A stretch of 51,562 bases of DNA from JBEICQ01 sp046297395 (GTDB lineage: Bacteria > Bacteroidota > Bacteroidia > UBA4408). Below, piece after piece: positions 41,049-50,100 of the stretch (the stretch's first letter is position 1; each line of letters starts with the position of its first letter). The notes under the pieces were generated by a model. The model was given only the letters and a program-made list of their open reading frames with translations, did not search any database and had not been told where the DNA came from. The stretch is from the NCBI GenBank assembly GCA_046297395.1, contig JBKCNM010000047.1, forward strand, positions 1 to 51,562, written 5' to 3'. Position numbers and translations under genes: made by a program.

Positions 41049-43979
41049 ATGAACAAAGCATATTACCGTCCTGTTTGCATCTGTATGGTGTTTTTCATGC
41101 TTTTGTCTATGATTTCATTGGCTCAACCGGGCCCTGTTTCAAGCGTGCAAACTTGTGACACTACCATCAGCGACTCCGGTGGGGAAAACGGTCCTTATGG
41201 AAACAATGAATCTTCTACAGTCACATACATGGCTTCTCAAGGGGGGGCATTATACTATCAGTTTACTTTTTTTGATGTTGCAGAAGGAGATTTGCTACTC
41301 ATATATGATGGGACCGATACCAACGCTCCATTGATTGCAAGTTTATCCGGAACAGGATTGCCTGTATCCGGTTTTTCAAACAACGCACAAGGTGCGCTTA
41401 CTTTTAGTTTCATCTCCGATAACATCAATACAGCAGGAGGCTGGCACATATCTTTGTCGTGTAATACTCCCAATCCTTGTGTTTCCCCTTCCATTCAAGC
41501 TTTTGGTTCAACCACCCTTTGCGAAGGAGATTCTTTGCTGATTGTTTCGAATTTTAGCCAAAACATCACCTGGAGTAATGGAAGTCATCAAGACAGTCTT
41601 AAAATCCACACTTCAGGTTCTTACTGGGTTATTTATGATGATGGAAACAATTGCATAGTATCTTCGGATACCATTGATATCACCGTTAATCCCAAACCGC
41701 AGTCTCCCCTTGTCTCTGCAAACGGCAATACTTCAATATGCCCGGACGCCCAGGTTCAACTTTCCTCAAATGTATCAGGCAATCTCTATTGGACGAGGAA
41801 CGGCAATCAAATTCCTGAATCAAATTTATCCTTCATTTTTGCTTCACAGCCGGGTACATATCAGGCTTGGGTAACAGAAAACGGATGCAGCAACAGTTCC
41901 AACAATATTATTATTTCCCAATTACCCGGACCTCCTACTCCCTCTGTGTCTGCATTGGGTAATGCTACTGCTTGTGAGGGAAACAGCGTTGTACTTGTTT
42001 CCAGTTCCGTGAATCAAAATCAATGGTTCTTAGATGGAAATGCGCTAGCCGGCAATACCCAAAACTTTCTGAGTGCTTCCATTGGCGGGAATTACCAGGT
42101 GAGGGTTTCCGCCTCAAACGGATGTTCGAGTTTTTCTGATCCATTTCCTGTTGAAATACTTCCTGTTCCAACACCTGCAACAATCACCGCAAATAATGGA
42201 ATAGCCGCTTGTCAGGGAGCTTCAGTTGGTATCCAGTCGTCCGTGTCTCAGGGAAATTGGTACCGAAACAACAATCCCATCAGTGGTGCCACGCAAGCCA
42301 ATTACAATGCTTTGTTGGCTGGCAATTACAGTTTTGTTATCACAGGGTCCAATGGTTGTTCAAGCAGTTCCAATATTCTATCAGTTGTTATTCATCCTCT
42401 TCCTCCTACCCCCACGATCTCGTTCTCAGGCGCTCTCACGGCTTGTAGCAATCAGGCTCCCCAACTCACATCCAGCGCAAGTACAGGAATCCAATGGCTG
42501 ATTAACGGCCAGGCCATTTCCAATGCGGTGAATCCTATCTATACCCCGGCCATTAGTGGAAATTACCGCGTAAGGGTAACAGATGCAAATGGGTGTTCAT
42601 CCCAATCAAATGCACGCGTGGTGAATATCATCAATGGCCCTTCAGCCATTCAAACACAAATCATTCCCAGTGGTTGTACCACAAGCAATGGAAGCATCCA
42701 AATTACAGGCGTATCGGGTGGAACCGCTCCTTATTATTACAGTATGAATGGTTCTTCGGCCGGAAATGCGGTCAATTTCAGCGGATTGTCGGCAGGTGAT
42801 TATCAACTGCTGGTATCTGATGCCAACAATTGCACTTATCAATTAAACGCAACAGTTCCCTCCTCTAATGGACCGGATTCAACCTTATTTGAAATGGTTT
42901 CTGCGAATTGCGGAGCCAATGGAAAAATTATCGTTCAAGGCAGTTCAGGTGGTTTCCCTCCTTATCAGTATCAACTTACCATGCCATCGTCTAATGATCT
43001 GTTGAATTTTGATCAATTATTGCCCGGAGAATATGTGCTTACCACCATTGACTCCGAAGGTTGTACCAAAACCCTTTCAGTTTCATTACCGGGTACAATC
43101 CCTGCCTCCGCGCCTGAGGTTTTCACAACAAAAAATGCCCTGTGCTATGGTGATACTGCATTGATTTATACCAATCCACCGGTGAACTTAACCTGGTCTG
43201 ACGGAACAATTGCCAACCAAATCACGGTTTTTTCCGGAGGTACATATCAGGCATTTTTTACTGATAGCAACAATTGTGTTTCAACAACTGCAGCCTTGAT
43301 TATTGATTCACTGGAATCTGCGCCCTTGCCAATTCTTTCACAAAGCGGGAATATTGTTCTTTGTGGTGGAAACGGAATTTGGGTTTACAGCAACTTGTCG
43401 GGCGGGAATCAATGGAATACCAATATCATTGCCGATAGTATTTGGATTGCTGACAGCGGTACTTACTGGATAACGCAAACAAATGCTGCAGGCTGCCGCA
43501 GTCAATCTGATACTTTATTTGTAATTGCTTCCAACAATCCTGCACCACCCGTTGTATTGCAAAACGGGGATACATTCAGTGTGTCTTCAAATGATGGGGT
43601 CGTTTCCTGGTTCGAGTCGGGAGAATCACTTTTGTTGAACACCGGAAACTCATTTATTCCTGCATACAATGGGCAGTTTGTAGCTATGGTTACCAATATG
43701 CAGGGCTGTTCAAGCGTGAGTGATCCATTCAACTATTATCTGACGGGGCTTGAAAAAGAAATTGTTGTGAGAACAAATTCAGATGGTATTTTTTTCCAGG
43801 CTCATGAGGCGGGTCTTGCCAGTGTATATGATTTCAGTGGCAGATTACTTTCAAGTAAAGAATATGGCCGAGATGAGATGGTAAGCATCCCCTTGCCTGA
43901 AGGGTTTTCCGGTCCTTGTATTTTGCAGCAGCAGGAAGGTACGCATCATCATATTTTAAAAATTAATTACGCAAAATAA
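41049..43979 (+). CDS. Multidomain adhesin: CUB, Ig-like, SprB repeats, T9SS-like end
   Basis: A 976-residue secreted protein. A signal peptide ends near SLAQ. Residues about 36-140 resemble a CUB domain (YGNNESSTVTY, LLIYDGTDTNAPLIASLSG, SDNINTAGGWHISLSC). Then follow about five Ig-like repeats, each starting with a C..G/N pattern such as ACEGNSVVLVSS and containing GNYQVRV and NGCSS, two SprB-type repeats at about 530-680 (SGGTAPYYYSMNG, LSAGDYQLLVSDANNC) and more Ig-like units. The last 70 residues (VYDFSGRLLSS, then a short beta end) resemble a T9SS type-A sorting domain in shortened form. Function is probably surface attachment. It ends five bases before pdxA, so it may share a transcript with pdxA and ispG. 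A weak promoter match lies at 40999-41025. Confidence 0.82.
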   Translation: MNKAYYRPVCICMVFFMLLSMISLAQPGPVSSVQTCDTTISDSGGENGPYGNNESSTVTYMASQGGALYYQFTFFDVAEGDLLLIYDGTDTNAPLIASLSGTGLPVSGFSNNAQGALTFSFISDNINTAGGWHISLSCNTPNPCVSPSIQAFGSTTLCEGDSLLIVSNFSQNITWSNGSHQDSLKIHTSGSYWVIYDDGNNCIVSSDTIDITVNPKPQSPLVSANGNTSICPDAQVQLSSNVSGNLYWTRNGNQIPESNLSFIFASQPGTYQAWVTENGCSNSSNNIIISQLPGPPTPSVSALGNATACEGNSVVLVSSSVNQNQWFLDGNALAGNTQNFLSASIGGNYQVRVSASNGCSSFSDPFPVEILPVPTPATITANNGIAACQGASVGIQSSVSQGNWYRNNNPISGATQANYNALLAGNYSFVITGSNGCSSSSNILSVVIHPLPPTPTISFSGALTACSNQAPQLTSSASTGIQWLINGQAISNAVNPIYTPAISGNYRVRVTDANGCSSQSNARVVNIINGPSAIQTQIIPSGCTTSNGSIQITGVSGGTAPYYYSMNGSSAGNAVNFSGLSAGDYQLLVSDANNCTYQLNATVPSSNGPDSTLFEMVSANCGANGKIIVQGSSGGFPPYQYQLTMPSSNDLLNFDQLLPGEYVLTTIDSEGCTKTLSVSLPGTIPASAPEVFTTKNALCYGDTALIYTNPPVNLTWSDGTIANQITVFSGGTYQAFFTDSNNCVSTTAALIIDSLESAPLPILSQSGNIVLCGGNGIWVYSNLSGGNQWNTNIIADSIWIADSGTYWITQTNAAGCRSQSDTLFVIASNNPAPPVVLQNGDTFSVSSNDGVVSWFESGESLLLNTGNSFIPAYNGQFVAMVTNMQGCSSVSDPFNYYLTGLEKEIVVRTNSDGIFFQAHEAGLASVYDFSGRLLSSKEYGRDEMVSIPLPEGFSGPCILQQQEGTHHHILKINYAK

Positions 43980-43984
43980 AACCT

Positions 43985-45040
43985 ATGGAAAACAGCCTTG
44001 TGAAAGTTGGCATCAGTGTCGGAGATATCAATGGTATTGGAATGGAGGTAATCATCAAGGCGCTCTCAGATGCAAGAATATTGCAGACCTGTGCACCGGT
44101 TGTATTTGGATCCCCGAAGTTGGCTTCATTTTACAGAAAACAACTCAATATTCAGGATTTTAGTTTCAATTTCATCAAGGGATGGGACAGCATCAATCAA
44201 AAACAACCCTCGCTGTATGTTACCTGGGAAGAGGAGATAAATATAGAGCCTGGAGCGGATGTCCCTTTGGGAGGTGCGTATGCACTTCGTTCATTGGATG
44301 CGGGTATACAGGCGCTCATTGAGGGGCATATAGATGTATTGGTTACAGCTCCTGTTAACAAGCATAATATTAAACCGGAGACAGGAATTTTTCGCGGGCA
44401 TACCGAATATCTTGGAGAGAAATTCGGTAAATCAAACCCGGTGATGATGATGGTATCTGAAACCATGCGCGTGGTTCCTGTAACCGGGCATATTGCCTTA
44501 TCGGAAGTAAGCGGTAGAATAAGTATTGATTTAATCACGGAAAAAACAATCATTGCCATACAATCACTCCAACAAGATTTTTCAGTTCGAAAACCTAAAG
44601 TTGCTATGTTGGGTTTAAATCCACATGCAGGTGATCAAGGGCTATTGGGAAAAGAAGAACAGACTATTATCAAGCCAGCAGTAGATCGTTTGAAAGAGCA
44701 AGGGCATTTGGTTTTTGGTCCGTTTCCATCAGATGGTTTTTTTGGAAGCGGTGCTTTTTCCAAATATGATTTAATAGTAGCCATGTATCATGACCAAGCA
44801 TTGATTCCTTTTAAAACCCTCTCGTTTTCAAATGGGGTAAATTTCACAGCCGGTCTACCTTATGTGAGAACTTCGCCGGATCATGGCGTGGCATATGATA
44901 TTGCCGGACAGAATAAAGCCGGGGAAGCATCTTTTCGACAATCTGTATACCTTGCTGTTGATGCTTTTAAAAACCGAAAACAACACAAGGAAATTACATC
45001 CAATCCTTTAAAAATAACCCAACAAAAACGCGAACGATAA
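43985..45040 (+). CDS. pdxA: 4-hydroxythreonine-4-phosphate dehydrogenase
   Basis: A 351-residue metal- and NAD-dependent enzyme of vitamin B6 synthesis (DXP-dependent route) that oxidises 4-phosphohydroxy-L-threonine to the precursor condensed by PdxJ. Metal ligands H169, H214 (LNPHAGDQG) and H269 (MYHDQALIPFK) line up with the three His of E. coli PdxA. The substrate-site H139/T140 (RGHTEYLGEKFG) and TSPDHGVAYDIAG are also present. It follows the adhesin gene by five bases and abuts ispG without a gap. Confidence 0.96.
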   Translation: MENSLVKVGISVGDINGIGMEVIIKALSDARILQTCAPVVFGSPKLASFYRKQLNIQDFSFNFIKGWDSINQKQPSLYVTWEEEINIEPGADVPLGGAYALRSLDAGIQALIEGHIDVLVTAPVNKHNIKPETGIFRGHTEYLGEKFGKSNPVMMMVSETMRVVPVTGHIALSEVSGRISIDLITEKTIIAIQSLQQDFSVRKPKVAMLGLNPHAGDQGLLGKEEQTIIKPAVDRLKEQGHLVFGPFPSDGFFGSGAFSKYDLIVAMYHDQALIPFKTLSFSNGVNFTAGLPYVRTSPDHGVAYDIAGQNKAGEASFRQSVYLAVDAFKNRKQHKEITSNPLKITQQKRER

Positions 45041-47002
45041 ATGGATTTTTCCTACTGTGTTTCTCCTTTTGAATACCGCCGATTTGTGACGCGGGAAGTA
45101 CAGATTGGAGAAATTGCCATGGGAGGAAACAATCCTATCCGTGTGCAGAGCATGACTACCACAGACACCATGAACACCATGGCAACTGTGGAGCAATCGG
45201 TGAGAATGATTGAGGCCGGGTGCGAATTGGTCAGGATCACAGCTCCCAGCATCAGGGAGGCAGAGAACCTTGCTGAGATAAAAAAAGAACTTCGAAAAAG
45301 AGGATATCAAACACCGCTTGTAGCAGATATCCATTTTACACCCAATGCAGCAGAAGTTGCTGCAAGGATTGTAGAAAAAGTAAGGATTAATCCGGGCAAC
45401 TTTGCAGACAAAAAAAAGTTTGCTGTATTGGAATATACCGACAGCGAATACCTTGAGGAACTTGAGCGCATCAGAAAAAAATTTATTCCTCTTGTGCGCA
45501 TTTGCAAGGAACATGGCACGGCCATGCGTATCGGTACAAACCATGGATCATTAAGCGATCGCATCATGAGCAGATATGGAGACACACCACTTGGTATGGT
45601 TGAATCTGCCCTGGAGTTTTTGCGCATTGCCGAGGAAGAAAATTTCTACAGCATTGTCCTCTCCATGAAGTCAAGCAATCCGCAAGTGATGGTGCAGGCT
45701 TATCGCTTGCTGGTAAAAAAGATGCAAGAAGAAAGCATGTATTATCCCTTGCATCTTGGTGTTACCGAAGCCGGAGACGGAGAAGATGGCAGAATAAAAT
45801 CGGCTGTGGGCATAGGTACTTTGCTGGAAGATGGCTTGGGTGATACCATTCGGGTCTCACTCACCGAGGAGCCAGAGTTTGAAATTCCGGTGGCAAAAGC
45901 ATTGGCCGAAAGATATTCAAAAAGAAGATTTTCTGAAACTTCAAATGTGGTTCTTTCCGAAAAAGAAAAAGTGCAATTGTTTTCATCCGGATATTCTCCT
46001 TACGACTACAGCAGAAATCCAACTATTGAGAACCTGCTTGCGGGAGGAGGACTTGTACCCAAAGTTGTGGGTGATTTGAGCAACCGGAGCATTATTCTGC
46101 CACAAAATCTTTTTGCCCTCGGTTACCAATACAATCCTTCTACTGACAAATGGAATATTGGTGACATGGCCTGTGACTTTTTGTTTGCAGGAAATGCAGA
46201 AATCTCTTTTGAATTGCCGGGAACACTTTCTGTGATTCAACATTATCCTGTTTGGTGCAGACAAAAAGAAAAAGAAAGACACTACCCATTGATTGATTGT
46301 AAGGATTATGAACTTCTTGCAGATCATGAAAAGGATGGGCTGTTTTTTGTTCATATCAAACAGAATGAACTTGAAGCAATAATCTCTGCAAAATATTTGA
46401 TCAATAAACAAGTAATCTGTTTGATTTCAAATGAGGGAATACAAACCGCGCAGCAGATGAGAACCATGCTTTTCAAGATGCGTTGTGCGGAGATTTCTCA
46501 ACCCATCCTGATACATGTTGATTACCGGGGCATCAGCAAGGAGGACTTGCAATTGCATGCTGCTTCCGACCTTGGTTGCCTGCTCACCGAAGGGTTTGGA
46601 GATGGTATATGGATTCATGCAGATGATTTTATCGGAAATGATTTTATCAACCGATTGGCCTTTGGTATTTTACAAGCCACAAGAACCAGAATTAGCAAAA
46701 CCGAATATATTTCATGCCCTTCCTGTGGCAGAACATTGTTTGATTTGCAGGAAACTACAGCGCGTATAAGAAAGGAAACCGATCATCTCAAAGGACTTAA
46801 AATCGGTATCATGGGATGTATTGTGAATGGACCCGGAGAAATGGCAGATGCAGACTATGGTTATGTGGGATCGGGACCAGGTAAAATCACGCTTTACAAA
46901 GGCAAGGAGGTTGTGTTGAAATCCATTGATACCCCGCTGGCGGTAGATGCCCTGATTGAACTAATCAGAAAAAACGGAGATTGGGTTGATAAACCTGAGT
47001 GA
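45041..47002 (+). CDS. ispG: (E)-4-hydroxy-3-methylbut-2-enyl-diphosphate synthase, large form
   Basis: A 653-residue iron-sulfur enzyme of the MEP isoprenoid pathway that reduces methylerythritol cyclodiphosphate to HMBPP. The N-terminal TIM-barrel domain contains VQSMTTTDTMNT and VADIHFTPNAA; the C-terminal domain binds the [4Fe-4S] cluster through C559 and C562 (CPSC) and C593 (GCIVNGPGE) with catalytic E600. Between the two lies an extra domain of about 250 residues, absent from the roughly 370-residue E. coli enzyme; this is the large three-domain form found in plants, Chlamydia and Bacteroidota. The ATG follows the pdxA stop directly. Confidence 0.96.
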   Translation: MDFSYCVSPFEYRRFVTREVQIGEIAMGGNNPIRVQSMTTTDTMNTMATVEQSVRMIEAGCELVRITAPSIREAENLAEIKKELRKRGYQTPLVADIHFTPNAAEVAARIVEKVRINPGNFADKKKFAVLEYTDSEYLEELERIRKKFIPLVRICKEHGTAMRIGTNHGSLSDRIMSRYGDTPLGMVESALEFLRIAEEENFYSIVLSMKSSNPQVMVQAYRLLVKKMQEESMYYPLHLGVTEAGDGEDGRIKSAVGIGTLLEDGLGDTIRVSLTEEPEFEIPVAKALAERYSKRRFSETSNVVLSEKEKVQLFSSGYSPYDYSRNPTIENLLAGGGLVPKVVGDLSNRSIILPQNLFALGYQYNPSTDKWNIGDMACDFLFAGNAEISFELPGTLSVIQHYPVWCRQKEKERHYPLIDCKDYELLADHEKDGLFFVHIKQNELEAIISAKYLINKQVICLISNEGIQTAQQMRTMLFKMRCAEISQPILIHVDYRGISKEDLQLHAASDLGCLLTEGFGDGIWIHADDFIGNDFINRLAFGILQATRTRISKTEYISCPSCGRTLFDLQETTARIRKETDHLKGLKIGIMGCIVNGPGEMADADYGYVGSGPGKITLYKGKEVVLKSIDTPLAVDALIELIRKNGDWVDKPE

Positions 47003-47108
47003 AACAACCCTTTGTTGCATTTTTTGGGATTGAGTAAAATCAGCCAAGCTTGATTTTTTGATTTTATAAATAACACCCTTATCTTGTAAAAAATTAATTA
47101 AGTTTTGG

Positions 47109-50100
47109 ATGTTTAAACAATTACCCGAAACAGGATTCATTTTATCTAACTCTGATAAAAGAATTGTTCTGCCATCAATTGAAGGCATTATTCATTTCTT
47201 CATTCATTGCAGGTTATTCCTTTTTGTATTTCTCCTTTCGTTTGGCCAACACATTCCTTCTTACGCTGATTGCTTCCCAAATCCTCCAACAGTAACTGTA
47301 AATCCTCCCCCAATCACCACTGGAACACCTCCCATCACGGGCTATTCTCCCGGAATGGTGGTTACCATTTGCATCACTTTTGACGACTATTCAGCTACCG
47401 GAGGAAACTGGGTGGAAGGATTTGGTTTCAATCTTGGTCCCGGGTGGGTGCCCGGTTCATTAATCGGAACCACGCCTCCGGATGATTCTCCTCCCGCATT
47501 GCCTGCCGGATTAGGAGCAGGATGGATATGGGTTTCAACTCCGTTCACAAATCCAAACGGAACTTTTGGTCCGGGTTATTTTTTTGACTCCGGACAAAAC
47601 GGCCCCGGAAATAATGGAATTACAGAAGATGACTGGGGCGACAATTCTACGAACAACGGACCATGGACATTCTGTGTAACGGCCACAGTGGGAACTACCC
47701 CCGGAGCCAGTCTTTCTTTTGAGGTCACCAATCACAGCGATGGGGAGGCGGGCAGTTATACCAACCCTGATTGCAACAATACCACAACACAAGGAGATCC
47801 CCTGCTCCCTCCGGGCACTCAGGTTATTTCATGTGCATTCGGAACCATCGCCAGCCAGACGAATATTTTATGTAACGGACAAGGCACAGGTAGCATTGAT
47901 ATTGATGGCAATGCGGGTATTCCTCCTTACACTTTTACAATGAGCGGGGTCAATTATCCAAACGGTATCGTAACCGGTTTGCTGGGAGGAAACTATACGA
48001 TGCAGATTTCCAGTACTGACGGATGCTCCTCCGATTTTCCATTTACGATAACTGAGCCCCCTGCACTCATTCTTTCTAATCCCATTGTTACAAACCTCAC
48101 CTGCCACGGCATCCCGAATGGCTCGATTGCTGTTACCGCTTCGGGAGGTACCGCACCCTACAATATTCTATTAAATTCGGTCTCCTACACTTCAGGTAAC
48201 ATAAACAATCTGAATGCAGGGTCCTATATTTTGCAAGTTTCAGATTCTAATGGCTGTTTGGTCACAAGTGTCAACAATCCTATTGTAATCACTCAGCCAA
48301 ACCCTTTGAACCTTTTCCTTGTTTCAAAAGATTCCCTCCTTTGTATTAACGACACCATCGGTTCATTTGAAGTATCAGGAAACGGTGGCACCTTGCCTTA
48401 CACCTATGAATCCAACCCCTCGCTGCCCAACTTCGGGGGCATATTTGGGGTCACACAGGGCGGTATGTATGAAGTTGTTGTAACTGATGCCAATAATTGT
48501 TCGGGAACCATGGATGTCGATTATTATCAGGTTGCCCAGCCTTTTCAGGTTACGCTCTCCCAAGTAACAAACATCAACTGTTTCGGCAACAACAATGGAC
48601 AAATCGTGCTTTCTCCTGTTGGTGGCTATCCTCCTTATTCCTTCACCGTGAGTATGAATGGCATCGCCATGCCGTCACTCAATAATTCTACAGGTATATT
48701 CAACAATCTTGCACCCGGTGTGTACGATATTTTTGCGCGCGATTTCTATCATTGTTCTTACGATTTTTCCATCCACATCACGCAAGCCTTTGCCCCTCTG
48801 AGTGCTGAAATAAATCAACAGACCCCGGTAATCTGTTTTGGTGATACCACGGGAACCATCTCGGTTACCTGCATTGGGGGCACGCCTCCCTACACTGTAT
48901 CCAATTCCATCAATACTTATCCCGGCAACCCGGCGTTTTTCCCCGATGTATTTGCCGGCCCCGATGTGATGTTGGTGGTTGATGCCAATCAATGTTTCGT
49001 GACCATCCCTTATGTCATGAACCAGCCTGCCGCTCCTCTTTCACATACCATTTCCTCCATCAACAACATTACCTGTCCGCCTTCCATCGATGGCACCATT
49101 TCACTTGATGTAAATGGGGGTTGGCCTACCAATAGTATCATCTACAACTACAAACTTTTTAATGCCGCCAACAACCTGCTGTTCGACCAAAACAACAACG
49201 GTGTTTTCGGGAATATCCCCGAAGGTGGTTATTACATCCACATCACCGACTCCATGGGATGTGTTGATACCGTTTCCTTCTCCATCGTTGGTCCTGATAC
49301 CGCACTCTCCATCTCAGTTGATATCCTCAACAATATTCCCTGCAATGGCGATTCCTCGGGATATGTGCTCTTTGGTGCCAATGGCGGTTACCCCGGTTAT
49401 CAATACTTCATCAACTCCAATCCCGTAACAAATGGTATTGGCAACAATCTCCCTCCCGGTTCTCATGTCCTTTCTGTTACCGATTCCAATGGCTGTTCAA
49501 GGGATACCATCATCGACATCACTGAACCTGATTTGCTGCAACTCAACCTGATCTCTCAGGACTCCGTAAAATGTTTTGGCGCCTGCAACGGAAAAATATC
49601 CATCCAGGCAAGCGGAGGTACACCGCCATACACCTACACCCTGAATGGTATCACATCCAACAACAATGGCCTGTTCAACCAGTTGTGTGCAGGAATTTAT
49701 CAGGTTGTCGTATCTGATTCCAGAGGATGTACGGCTACCTTTAACCATACCATGTTCCAGCCACTCTCTCCGCTCTCTGCCCTGCAAGTGATTAATGATA
49801 GCGTGACTTGTTATGGCGGAAGCAATGGTTTGCTCTATATCCAAGCCTCCGGCGGCACTCCTGCCTATCAATATTCCCTCACCGGACAAGTCTCCGGAAA
49901 CACCGCAACCAACAACAACGGCGTCTTCTCGGGTCTTATCGCTGACGATTATGATGTGGTGGCAACAGATGCAAACCTCTGTACTTTCACCAATACCTAT
50001 ACCATTGGGCAGGCCAACCTGCCTCTGCAGCTCACTGTAAGCGGAACACAAAATGTGATTTGCAATGGTGACACCACCGGGCATATCTGCTTCCTTGCAG

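Noticed and set aside
46961..47188. 75-codon minus-strand frame between ispG and the giant adhesin
   Set aside because: It overlaps the end of ispG and the start of the SprB-type gene, has no recognisable motif and no good promoter. I favour the plus-strand gene.
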